Position numbers and translations under genes: made by a program. DNA of 64,000 nt from an uncultured Marinoscillum sp. GTDB taxonomy: Bacteria > Bacteroidota > Bacteroidia > Cytophagales > MED-G16. Positions 27,823-36,243 of this stretch are shown here, piece by piece. The stretch is taken from assembly GCA_902628365.1 (NCBI GenBank), contig CACOMW010000001.1, positions 62,001 to 126,000 on the forward strand, read 5' to 3'. Each line of letters starts with the position of its first letter. The first letter of the stretch is position 1. Under the pieces are notes generated by a model. That model searched no databases, had not been told where the DNA came from, and worked only from the letters and a program-made list of their open reading frames with translations.

Positions 27823-28659
27823 ATGAAAAAATTATTATCATTAATCCTTTTTTTATCTTTTCTCACACTCGGAAACAACACATTTGCGCAAGATGAAGTA
27901 ATTCAAGATTCAGTTGAATCTGTTTCTGATACATCTGCAGTTGTTGAAGAAAATTTAACTTCAGAAGTTGTTCAAACTACCGAAGAAGAAGAAGAAATTA
28001 TTTTTGAAGAAGAAGAATCAAAAGGTTTCCATCAAGCAATTAAAGAACAATTTATACAAGGTGGATGGCAATTTATGGGTATTGTACTTTTATGTCTTAT
28101 ATTAGGATTAGCAGTATCCATTGAAAGAATTATTACCTTAAATTTAGCGACTACAGATACTAAAAAGTTATTATCAGATGTTGATGATGCTTTAAAAAAT
28201 AAAGGCGGTGTAAATGCAGCAAAAGAAATTTGTAAAAATACTAGAGGGCCTGTTGCTTCAATATTTACTCAAGGTTTAATGAGAGCTTCTGAGGGAATAG
28301 AAATGGTAGAAAAATCAATTATTTCTTATGGTTCTGTTGAAATGGGAAAACTTGAAAAAGGAATGGTTTGGATTTCTCTTTTTATCTCATTGGCACCTAT
28401 GCTAGGTTTCATGGGAACTGTAATTGGTATGATTGGTGCATTTGATGCTATTGCTGAAGCAGGTGATGTTTCGCCTTCGCTAGTAGCGGGAGGTATTAAA
28501 ATAGCTTTATTGACAACAGTAGGTGGTCTAATTGTTGCTGTTATACTTCAGTTATTCTATAATTATCTTGTATCAAAAATAGATTCTCTTGTTAATAACA
28601 TGGAGGATGCATCAATATCTTTAGTTGATATTTTAGTGAAAAATAAACTTTCTAAATAA
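27823..28659 (+). CDS. exbB: MotA/TolQ/ExbB proton channel family protein with signal peptide
   Basis: A 278-residue protein with a cleavable signal (MKKLLSLILFLSFLTLGNNTFAQ), a very acidic Glu/Val-rich periplasmic segment (~res 24-68, e.g. TEEEEEIIFEEEES), and three membrane helices. The TolQ/ExbB core is APMLGFMGTVIGMIGAFDAI and ALLTTVGGLIVAVIL. Together with the two ExbD proteins it forms the proton-driven motor that energises TonB-dependent outer-membrane transport. A -7-like box TATTTTTG lies at 27769-27776. The stop overlaps the next start by one base. Confidence 0.93.
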   Translation: MKKLLSLILFLSFLTLGNNTFAQDEVIQDSVESVSDTSAVVEENLTSEVVQTTEEEEEIIFEEEESKGFHQAIKEQFIQGGWQFMGIVLLCLILGLAVSIERIITLNLATTDTKKLLSDVDDALKNKGGVNAAKEICKNTRGPVASIFTQGLMRASEGIEMVEKSIISYGSVEMGKLEKGMVWISLFISLAPMLGFMGTVIGMIGAFDAIAEAGDVSPSLVAGGIKIALLTTVGGLIVAVILQLFYNYLVSKIDSLVNNMEDASISLVDILVKNKLSK

Positions 28660-28997
28660 TGTTATTTTTAGATATAATAGATATAGCATTATTTTCTGCA
28701 TATGGATTGGTAGTAATTGGCGCATTATTAGCAATTGGCTTCCCAATTTATATATCCACAAAGAATCCGGCTAGCTTAAAAAATTCTGGTATTGCTTTTG
28801 GAGGTTTACTTATTATGTTTTTGCTTGGTTATTTGATTTCTGGGAATGAAGTATTACCATCATATATTGAATTTGGAGTAGATGCAGGATTGTCTAAGTT
28901 TATTGGTGGAATGATAATTCTTGTTTATCTATTGGCTGGCATAGCTATAGGCGGTATTATTTATTCTGAGATTTCTAAAAGTTTCAAAAATGGCTAG
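28659..28997 (+). CDS. small three-helix membrane protein inside exb cassette
   Basis: A 112-residue protein with three predicted membrane helices (~res 7-29, ~45-60, ~80-102), including GLLIMFLLGYLISG and LAGIAIGGIIYSEI. I recognise no named domain. Its ATG shares a base with the exbB stop (TAATG) and its end overlaps the ExbD start by 8 nt, which implies coupled translation in fixed ratio. It may be an accessory subunit of the ExbB-ExbD motor in this phylum; that is an inference from position. Confidence 0.8.
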   Translation: MLFLDIIDIALFSAYGLVVIGALLAIGFPIYISTKNPASLKNSGIAFGGLLIMFLLGYLISGNEVLPSYIEFGVDAGLSKFIGGMIILVYLLAGIAIGGIIYSEISKSFKNG

Positions 28998-29628
28998 AAA
29001 AAATAGACCTACAGCAGAAATTCCAAATGGATCAATGGCTGATATTGCTTTTCTACTATTGATTTTCTTTTTGGTTACTACAACTATAGCAAATGATAAA
29101 GGTATTGCAATGTTATTACCACCAAAACCTGACCCAAATGAACCACCTCCTGAAGTAACAAAAAATGATAGAAATATTTTTAAGATTTTGGCAAACTCCC
29201 AGGATAAATTGCTTGTTGAAGATGAACCTTTAACTGACGTATTTGAATTAAAAGAAATGGTCAAAAGTTTCGTATTGAATTTTGGAAATCCTGGTGAAGA
29301 AGGTGTTGCTATTTATAATAGTCTTCCCTCCACAATGAAATCATATATTTCTTTGAATGGTAGGAGAGTTGATTATTCTGATGATCCAACAGAAGCAGTT
29401 GTTTCTTTTAAAGCAGATAGGGGAACATCCTATGAGCTTTTTGTTCAAGTTTTAGATCAAATTAATGGAGCTTATAATGATATTTATGGTTCTAGAGTTG
29501 GTATTTCTGCTTCTGATTTTTTGCAGCTTGATAGAGATGATCCAATTCAGAAAAGAAAATATAATAATGCAAGAGAAGGTATTCCAAGAGCAATATCAAT
29601 TGCAGAACCAAATAAAATAGGAGGTTAA
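28990..29628 (+). CDS. exbD: ExbD/TolR family biopolymer transport protein (long form)
   Basis: A 212-residue protein with a short cytoplasmic start, one membrane helix bearing the motor aspartate (NGSMADIAFLLLIFFLVTTTI) and a periplasmic tail rich in Pro at its base (PPKPDPNEPPPEV). It is longer than E. coli ExbD (~141) because of a ~70-residue insert in the periplasmic part. It pairs with the shorter ExbD downstream (gap 4 nt), giving two different rod subunits per cassette. Confidence 0.92.
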   Translation: MARKNRPTAEIPNGSMADIAFLLLIFFLVTTTIANDKGIAMLLPPKPDPNEPPPEVTKNDRNIFKILANSQDKLLVEDEPLTDVFELKEMVKSFVLNFGNPGEEGVAIYNSLPSTMKSYISLNGRRVDYSDDPTEAVVSFKADRGTSYELFVQVLDQINGAYNDIYGSRVGISASDFLQLDRDDPIQKRKYNNAREGIPRAISIAEPNKIGG

Positions 29629-29632
29629 TAGT

Positions 29633-30094
29633 ATGGCAAAATTTGGAAAAAAATCAAATACCTCTCAAGATATACCAACTGCTGCGTTGCCGGATATTAT
29701 TTTTATGTTATTATTTTTCTTTATGGTAACAACAGTTCTTAGGGAAACTGATATTTTAGTTAAACAACAATTACCTAGGGCTGTTCAGCTTACAAAATTA
29801 GAAAGAAAATCTCTTGTAAGTTATATTTACATTGGAGAGCCAAAACAAACTAATTTATATGGTAAAGAACCTAAAATTCAAGTTAATGATGTTTTTGTAG
29901 AAGTTTCTGATATTGTTCTATTTGTTAATCAGGAAAAAGATAAATTAAATGAAGCTGAGAGAGACCAAATAACCATGTCAATGAAAGTTGATGTAGATTC
30001 AAAAATGGGTATTGTTTCAGATGTGCAACAAGAGCTAAGAGAAGCAAATGCAAGAAAAGTTCTTTACAGTTCCATTAAGTCTGTTGATTTATAA
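29633..30094 (+). CDS. exbD: ExbD/TolR family biopolymer transport protein (short form)
   Basis: A 153-residue second ExbD with the motor helix PTAALPDIIFMLLFFFMVTTVL (the Asp is the proton-carrying residue in the family) and a periplasmic domain ending VQQELREANARKVLYSSI. It is the last gene of the exb cassette; its stop codon lies inside the left arm of a strong hairpin. Confidence 0.93.
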   Translation: MAKFGKKSNTSQDIPTAALPDIIFMLLFFFMVTTVLRETDILVKQQLPRAVQLTKLERKSLVSYIYIGEPKQTNLYGKEPKIQVNDVFVEVSDIVLFVNQEKDKLNEAERDQITMSMKVDVDSKMGIVSDVQQELREANARKVLYSSIKSVDL

Positions 30095-30129
30095 ATTAAA
30101 AAAAAATAGTTTTTTTTTTAATTTATAAA
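30088..30129 (+). terminator. 19-bp perfect hairpin at end of exb cassette
   Basis: The left arm TTTATAAATTAAAAAAAAA (30088-30106) and right arm TTTTTTTTTAATTTATAAA (30111-30129) are exact complements around a 4-nt loop TAGT. The left arm includes the exbD stop codon. The A-run/T-run symmetry makes it a potential terminator in both directions. Confidence 0.65.
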
Positions 30130-30136
30130 TTTGATT

Positions 30137-31411
30137 ATGCAAAATAATAGAATCATCAATGCTTGGTGCATGTATGATTGGGCTAATTCGGTATACTCAT
30201 TAGTAATAACTACTGCTATTTTCCCAATATATTATAATGCAGTCACAACTTCTTCCTCTGGTTCAGATATAGTTAGTTTTTTTGGAATAGAAATTGTAAA
30301 TTCAGTATTATATTCTTATTCATTATCTTTTTCTTTTTTAATTCTTACTTTTTTTCAACCTATTTTATCTGGAATAGCTGATTTTTCTGGAAATAAAAAA
30401 TTGTTTTTGAGATTATTTATGTATTTGGGTTCATTTTCTTGTATGGCTTTATATTTTTTTGATGGAGATAATATTGAATTTGGAATAATATGTTCAGTGG
30501 TTGCTAGTATTGGTTTTACTGGAAGTTTAGTGTTTTATAATGCATTTTTACCAGAAATAGCATCAGCTAGAGATTTTGATAGAATAAGTGCTAGAGGATA
30601 TACTTTTGGGTATATTGGAAGTGTAATTTTATTAATTATTTGTTTGATTTTAATTCAAATGTTTGATTCATTTGGTTTTAAAGATTCAAAATCAGCAACA
30701 AAATTTACTTTTTTATTAGTAGGAGTATGGTGGATCATTTTTTCTCAGATAACCTTGTGGTTTTTACCGCAAAATGTTAAAAAAATAAAAATAAACTTTG
30801 AAATACTATCACATGGTATAAGGGAGTTATTCAAAGTCTGGAATTATATTAAAAATGTTAGAAATCTGAGACTTTATTTATTTTCTTATTTTTTCTATAG
30901 TATGGGTGTTCAAACAATAATGTTAGTAGCATCTTATTTTGGAAGTAAAGAATTAAATTTAGATCAAGACAAACTGATATTTACAATTCTAATAATTCAG
31001 ATTATTGCAATTTTTGGAGCATATTTTTTTGCTTATATATCTAAAATTAAGGGAAACAAGTTTTCTTTAGTTGTAATGAATATTGCATGGATTTTTATTT
31101 GTTTAGCAGCTTATTTTACAACCAATGAAAATCAATTTTATTTTTTAGCTGCCGCAGTCGGTATTTTAATGGGAGGTATTCAATCTCTTTCAAGATCTAC
31201 TTTTTCAAAATTAATACCTTCAGAAATTAATGATAATGCATCTTTTTTTAACTTTTATGCTATATCTTATAATATTTCGGTTGTTGTAGGTACATTTTCT
31301 TATGGTTATATTGAACAAATAACAGGAAGCATGAGAAGTAGTATTCTTGCTTTAATGACCTTCTTTATTATTGGATTATTTATCTTGTTTTTTACAAGAA
31401 TCAAAAGGTAA
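30137..31411 (+). CDS. MFS transporter, UMF1/Atg22-like family
   Basis: A ~424-residue membrane protein with about 12 helices. The N-terminus NRIINAWCMYDWANSVYSLVI is the diagnostic start of the UMF1 (Atg22-like) branch of the major facilitator superfamily, and AAAVGILMGGIQSLSRSTFSKLIP is the matching second-half motif. Yeast Atg22 exports amino acids from the vacuole; bacterial substrates are not established. The track starts at a TTG (30131); ATG 30137 is the better start and lies 7 nt after the exb hairpin. Confidence 0.88.
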   Translation: MQNNRIINAWCMYDWANSVYSLVITTAIFPIYYNAVTTSSSGSDIVSFFGIEIVNSVLYSYSLSFSFLILTFFQPILSGIADFSGNKKLFLRLFMYLGSFSCMALYFFDGDNIEFGIICSVVASIGFTGSLVFYNAFLPEIASARDFDRISARGYTFGYIGSVILLIICLILIQMFDSFGFKDSKSATKFTFLLVGVWWIIFSQITLWFLPQNVKKIKINFEILSHGIRELFKVWNYIKNVRNLRLYLFSYFFYSMGVQTIMLVASYFGSKELNLDQDKLIFTILIIQIIAIFGAYFFAYISKIKGNKFSLVVMNIAWIFICLAAYFTTNENQFYFLAAAVGILMGGIQSLSRSTFSKLIPSEINDNASFFNFYAISYNISVVVGTFSYGYIEQITGSMRSSILALMTFFIIGLFILFFTRIKR

Positions 31412-31418
31412 TTTTTTA

Positions 31419-31877
31419 ATGTTTAAACTTAATTTACCAGCTTTTAGTTTTAAATTAATAAAGAAAAACTCAAAAAAATTTATTTTTGATATTATTCGAA
31501 AAAAATATTTTGTTTTAACACCAGAAGAGTGGGTTAGACAAAATTTAATACATTACTTAGTATTTAATTTAAAATATCCTAAATCTTTTATAAAAGTCGA
31601 AGTAAAATTAAATTATAATAACTTGACTAAAAGAGCAGATCTTTTAGTATATGATAATAATTTCTCAATTAAATTATTAATTGAGTGTAAATCATTCAAG
31701 ATAAATCTAAATAAATCAGCTTTTGATCAAGCCTCTATTTATAATAAGATTTTTAAAAGTGAATATTTAATTGTTTCAAATGGAATTAATCACTTTTGCT
31801 GCAAATATGATTGGAAGAAAAAAAAAATAATTTATCAAGATTCTTTTCCAAATTATGAAAAGCTAAATAAAACTTGA
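31419..31877 (+). CDS. HsdR N-terminal domain-like (PD-(D/E)XK fold) orphan protein
   Basis: About 152 residues. The track start (31371) lies inside the transporter gene; ATG 31419 (MFKLNLPAF) lies 7 nt after the transporter stop and fits better. The core TPEEWVRQNLIHYLVFNLKYP, then RADLLVYDN and IKLLIECKSFK, matches the type I restriction R-subunit N-terminal domain (HSDR_N_2) with the D...ExK nuclease triad (Asp of RADLL, Glu/Lys of ECK). There is no helicase motor, HsdM or HsdS here, so it is not a restriction enzyme by context. Bacteroidota commonly carry such a stand-alone gene, of unknown role. Confidence 0.82.
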   Translation: MFKLNLPAFSFKLIKKNSKKFIFDIIRKKYFVLTPEEWVRQNLIHYLVFNLKYPKSFIKVEVKLNYNNLTKRADLLVYDNNFSIKLLIECKSFKINLNKSAFDQASIYNKIFKSEYLIVSNGINHFCCKYDWKKKKIIYQDSFPNYEKLNKT

Positions 31878-32975
31878 TACCTCTTTAAAGTTTAAATTAA
31901 ATGCATCAGAAACTTCTTTATAAACTACATGACCGGAAATTATATTCAGCCCTTTTTTTAGTTCTATATTTTCTTTGCAAGCTTTTTCCCATCCTTTTTC
32001 TGCTATCTGAATTATATAAGGCAGGGTATTATTTGTTAGAGCTAGGGTAGATGTATATGGTACAGCTCCAGGCATATTTGCTACACAATAATGAAGAATA
32101 CCATCAACTACGTAAGTAGGATTTTGATGGGTTGTGGGTCTGGAAGTTTCAAAACATCCACCTTGATCGATTGCTATATCAACCAAAACACAACCTTTTT
32201 TTAAATCTTTTAACATTGTTTTTGTGATTAATTTTGGTGCCTTTCCTCCAGTTACTAGAACCGCTCCTATAATAAGATCACTTTGTATTGCAAATTTATA
32301 TAATGTTTTTTTGTTGGATAAAATAGCTTTAACATTTTTAGGCATTACTTTATTTAATTCTTTGATTTTGGTTTCATTGGTATCTAATATTGTTACATTT
32401 GCTTGTAGACCAGAACACATCTTTGCAGCTTCCGTTCCAGAAATACCACCACCAATTATCAAAACTTTAGCGGGCGCTACATTTTCGACTCCACCCAATA
32501 ATATACCTCTTCCTCCCATAGGTTTTTCTAGATATTTTGCTCCCTCTTGAGCTGCCATTCTCCCTGCAACTTCTGACATTGGTTTTAATAAGGGGAGTGT
32601 TTTATCTACCTTTTCAACTGTTTCATAAGCTATACATATACTTTTATTATTTACCATAGCTTGGGTAAGTTTTTCATTTGATGCAAAATGAAAATATGTA
32701 AAAACAATTTGATTTTTTTTTATTTTATTATACTCCTCTTTAATAGGTTCTTTTACTTTCAGAATCATTTCTGAATTATTATAAATATCATCAGCTGTTT
32801 CGTATATGGTTGCTCCTGATTTCAAATATTCTTTATCTGAAAAATTACTTTCTAAACCTGCATTTTTTTGCAAAATTACTTTATGACCTTTACTAACAAG
32901 TTCTTTTACTCCAACTGGAGTCATAGCTACTCTAAACTCATTATTTTTAATTTCTTTAGGTATACCTATTTTCAT
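31863..32975 (-). CDS. ald: alanine dehydrogenase
   Basis: A 370-residue NAD-dependent enzyme interconverting L-alanine and pyruvate plus ammonia. The N-terminus MKIGIPKEIKNNEFRVAMTP and substrate loop LKVKEPIKEEY with YFHFAS are typical, as are nucleotide loop IGGGISGTEAAKMC and DIAIDQGGCFETSRPTTH. A -7-like box reads TATTTTTG on the minus strand at 32992-32999. Its 3' end overlaps the HsdR_N-like gene by 15 nt (convergent). The closely related transhydrogenase alpha subunit is excluded by length and the ending. Confidence 0.95.
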   Translation of the reverse strand: MKIGIPKEIKNNEFRVAMTPVGVKELVSKGHKVILQKNAGLESNFSDKEYLKSGATIYETADDIYNNSEMILKVKEPIKEEYNKIKKNQIVFTYFHFASNEKLTQAMVNNKSICIAYETVEKVDKTLPLLKPMSEVAGRMAAQEGAKYLEKPMGGRGILLGGVENVAPAKVLIIGGGISGTEAAKMCSGLQANVTILDTNETKIKELNKVMPKNVKAILSNKKTLYKFAIQSDLIIGAVLVTGGKAPKLITKTMLKDLKKGCVLVDIAIDQGGCFETSRPTTHQNPTYVVDGILHYCVANMPGAVPYTSTLALTNNTLPYIIQIAEKGWEKACKENIELKKGLNIISGHVVYKEVSDAFNLNFKEVSSFI

Positions 32976-33076
32976 TTTTGTAATTATTTGACAAAAATAT
33001 TTATAGTTATGATTATTAATATAATATTTTAGTTTTTTTTATTTTTTATATTTGTACTTCGTTTTTTTAAAATCTT

Positions 33077-35494
33077 ATGATAAAATTTTCAAAACTACTT
33101 GCAAATAAAATAAAGTTATCTAAGCAGGAAATTTTAAACGATTATTATTTAATTAATGAGAGTAGAAATATAAGTCTTATTGGTAGAAAGGAAGTTTTTA
33201 TGGGAAGAGCAAAATTTGGAGTTTTTGGTGATGGTAAAGAATTACCCCAAATAGCTATGTCTAAAGTTTTTAAAAACGGTGATATTAGATCTGGTTATTA
33301 TAGAGATCAAACTTTTATGATGGCTATTGATCAATTAAATTCTGAGCAGTTTTTTGCTCAACTTTATGCTAATACTGATATATCAAAAGATCCTCATTCT
33401 GGAGGTAGACAAATGAATTCTCATTTTGCTACTAGGATGCTAAATAATAAAGGAGAGTGGAAAACATTAACTGACATTAAAAATTCATCTAGTGATGTTT
33501 CATGTGTAGCGGGACAAATGCCACGACTTGTTGGTTTAGCATATGCTTCTAAATTATATAGAAAAAATAAAGAACTAAAAAATTATCCAGACTTTTCAGT
33601 AAATGGGAATGAAATTGCATTTGGAACAATTGGAAATGCAGCTACATCTGAGGGTCATTTTTGGGAAGCAATTAATGCTGCGGGTGTTTTACAGATACCC
33701 TTTATATTATCAATTTGGGATGATGATTATGGAATTTCAGTACCTTCAGAATATCATACAACTCGGAATGATTTATCAAAAGCTTTGAAAGGATTCCAAA
33801 GAAAAAATGATAAAGAAAATGGGTTTGAATTATTTGAAGTTTTTGGTTGGGACTATATCGGTTTAATAGACGCCTATATTAATGCTGAAAAATTTGCAAG
33901 AAAATACCATGTCCCTTGTATTGTTCATGTTAAAGAATTGACTCAACCCCAGGGTCATACAACTTCTGGTTCCCATGAAAGATATAAAAGTAAAGAAAGG
34001 TTAAAATGGGAAAGAGATAACGATTGTATAAAAATGATGAGAAAATGGATTTTGGAGAATCAAATCGCTGATGAAAATGAATTGGATAAAATTGAAAATA
34101 AAGCAGTTCTTGACTCAAAAAAAAGTAGAGATATAGCTTGGAAGGATTATAGAAATGAGATAAAAGAGGATCTTCAGGATGCTATTTCGGTATTAACTAG
34201 AGTGGCACAAAATAGTCCAAAAAATAAAAATGAAATAATTAATTTTAGAAATGAATTAAATTCAATTCTTTTTCCTTTAAAAAGTGATATTTACAGGTGT
34301 TTAAAAAAAGTTTTGATAATTATAAGAGGTGAGGAAAATATAGCTAAAAATTTTCTAATCGACTTGATAAATGAAAAATCAGAAAAATATACTTATCAAT
34401 ACAGTTCTCATTTATATAGTGAATCAAAGTTTTCTGCACTAAAGATTACAGAAGTAAAACCAACATATGATGAAAATTCAAAAATCGTAGATGGTCGAGA
34501 AATTATAAATTCTTGTTTTCATTCTATATTTAGTAATAATAAGCTTGTTTTTGCAGTTGGAGAAGATGTTGGTTTAATTGGAGGTGTTAATCAAGGCTTT
34601 GCAGGAATTCAGGAAAAATTTGGAAAATTAAGAATTACCGATACCAGTGTGAGAGAAGCAACAATAATTGGTCAAGGTATTGGGGCAGCACTTAGAGGGT
34701 TAAGGCCAATTGTTGAAGTGCAGTACCTTGATTATATATACTGGGCAATTCAAACGCTTGCAGATGATCTAGCAACTCTTCAATATAGAACAAAAGGTGG
34801 TCAAAAAGCTCCAGTTATTATCAGGACTCGGGGGCACAGACTGGAAGGGATATGGCACTCAGGATCACCCATGAGTGTACTTGTAAATAGTTTAAGAGGA
34901 ATTCATATTCTTACTCCTAGAAACTTTGTTCAGGCAGCTGGTATGTATAATACAATGTTATCATCTGATGAACCTTCAATAATTGTTGAACCACTCAATG
35001 CATATAGATCAAAAGAAAAAATGCCAAATAATATAGCTGATATTAAAGTTTCTTTAGGTATGCCAGAAATTATTAGAAAAGGAAGTGATATCACAATAGT
35101 AACATATGGTTCTATTATTAAAATAGTAGAGGAAGCATCTATTATGTTAGAAAAGATTGGAATTTCTTGTGAAATAATAGATGTACAAACTCTTCTCCCT
35201 TTTGATATCAATCACATTATTTTAGGATCAATAAAAAAAACAAATAGGGTTGTATTTTTAGATGAAGATGTTCCTGGAGGATGTACTGCATATATGATGC
35301 AAAAAGTTTTGGAAGAACAAAATGCATATAGATATTTAGATTCCAAACCAATAACAATATCAGCTAAGGAACACAGGCCATCTTATAGTAGTGATGGTGA
35401 TTATTTTTCAAAGCCAAATTCTGAAGAAATTTTTGAAGTAATCTATAATTTATTTAATGAAACAGATCCAAGATCCTATCCTAGTTTAATTTAA
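33077..35494 (+). CDS. fused alpha/beta E1 component of branched-chain 2-oxoacid dehydrogenase
   Basis: An 805-residue thiamin-diphosphate enzyme with both E1 halves in one chain. The alpha part (~1-370) has RSGYYRDQTFMMAI and the ThDP region FGTIGNAATSEGHFWEAINAAG; the beta part (~470-805) starts at VDGREIINSCFHSIFSNN and holds FAVGEDVGLIGGVNQGF and VVFLDEDVPGGCTAYMM. A ~100-residue linker joins them. It decarboxylates a branched-chain 2-oxo acid (IlvE product) and hands the acyl group to E2 lipoate. The fusion is common in this phylum. A -7 box TATATTTG is at 33047-33054. Confidence 0.92.
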   Translation: MIKFSKLLANKIKLSKQEILNDYYLINESRNISLIGRKEVFMGRAKFGVFGDGKELPQIAMSKVFKNGDIRSGYYRDQTFMMAIDQLNSEQFFAQLYANTDISKDPHSGGRQMNSHFATRMLNNKGEWKTLTDIKNSSSDVSCVAGQMPRLVGLAYASKLYRKNKELKNYPDFSVNGNEIAFGTIGNAATSEGHFWEAINAAGVLQIPFILSIWDDDYGISVPSEYHTTRNDLSKALKGFQRKNDKENGFELFEVFGWDYIGLIDAYINAEKFARKYHVPCIVHVKELTQPQGHTTSGSHERYKSKERLKWERDNDCIKMMRKWILENQIADENELDKIENKAVLDSKKSRDIAWKDYRNEIKEDLQDAISVLTRVAQNSPKNKNEIINFRNELNSILFPLKSDIYRCLKKVLIIIRGEENIAKNFLIDLINEKSEKYTYQYSSHLYSESKFSALKITEVKPTYDENSKIVDGREIINSCFHSIFSNNKLVFAVGEDVGLIGGVNQGFAGIQEKFGKLRITDTSVREATIIGQGIGAALRGLRPIVEVQYLDYIYWAIQTLADDLATLQYRTKGGQKAPVIIRTRGHRLEGIWHSGSPMSVLVNSLRGIHILTPRNFVQAAGMYNTMLSSDEPSIIVEPLNAYRSKEKMPNNIADIKVSLGMPEIIRKGSDITIVTYGSIIKIVEEASIMLEKIGISCEIIDVQTLLPFDINHIILGSIKKTNRVVFLDEDVPGGCTAYMMQKVLEEQNAYRYLDSKPITISAKEHRPSYSSDGDYFSKPNSEEIFEVIYNLFNETDPRSYPSLI

Positions 35495-36235
35495 TTAATT
35501 TTTTAATATAGAATTGAGTGTAAAATCTTGAGTTTCAATAATATTACTATTGTTTAAACTTCGATCTTTAATTTTTATTTTTAATTTAAATGTTTCATTT
35601 TCTAAAACACTCTTGAATCCATAAGAAACCATAGAATAAGTCAAGTTTCCACTAATTGATTGAGAATTGGAACTGATATTTAGAGGTGGAAATCTTGAAT
35701 TAAAGTCTAGTCCGCAAGAATATTCTTTATCAAAAATTTTTTTCCAGTCTACAAATTCATAATTTTCTCCATTTTTAATATAATATTCTACAAAAATATT
35801 TTTATTATTTTCATTTTTTTGAATGTAAAAAGTATCAAGTTCTGTAGTTTGAAAAACAGTATCAATAATATAATCTTGACAATTGAAAGAAGGTCTAGAA
35901 TCATCATTACTAAATAGAGAATAGGATCCATTTGGTTTATATAAATAGAGTGGTGGAGTAACATTTGCTGATCCTAAAGTTACCCAAGTTAAATTTTCAT
36001 CAATTATTGCATCATATGGATTATAAGGAAAATTAATATCATCGTTAGATAAACCCAAATCACCATCTCCATCAGTAAATGATATTGTTAAATTAATTGA
36101 GTCTTGATTTATATTATTACTACTTTTTACATATTCTATTTTATCAAACGAGATTGATGGTATATTTGAAAACTCTTCTTTTGGTAGGCAATTTGAAAGA
36201 AATAAATATATAATAACAATTAATAATCTATTCAT
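35495..36235 (-). CDS. predicted lipoprotein of unknown function
   Basis: A 246-residue protein with a lipoprotein signal (MNRLLIVIIYLFLSNC, lipobox Cys16). The mature part has an Asp-rich TISFTDGDGDLGLSNDDI stretch, a pattern seen in many Bacteroidota surface lipoproteins and suggestive of calcium binding, then beta-rich sequence ending in IKIKDRSLNNSNIIETQDFTL. I do not recognise a named family. It converges with the E1 gene (adjacent stops) and is 8 nt downstream of the DUF255 gene. Confidence 0.8.
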   Translation of the reverse strand: MNRLLIVIIYLFLSNCLPKEEFSNIPSISFDKIEYVKSSNNINQDSINLTISFTDGDGDLGLSNDDINFPYNPYDAIIDENLTWVTLGSANVTPPLYLYKPNGSYSLFSNDDSRPSFNCQDYIIDTVFQTTELDTFYIQKNENNKNIFVEYYIKNGENYEFVDWKKIFDKEYSCGLDFNSRFPPLNISSNSQSISGNLTYSMVSYGFKSVLENETFKLKIKIKDRSLNNSNIIETQDFTLNSILKN

Positions 36236-36243
36236 AATAAAAG

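Noticed and set aside
31419-31877. Type I restriction-modification or defence locus
   Set aside because: Only the small nuclease-fold domain is present; there is no HsdM, HsdS, helicase or other defence gene around it.
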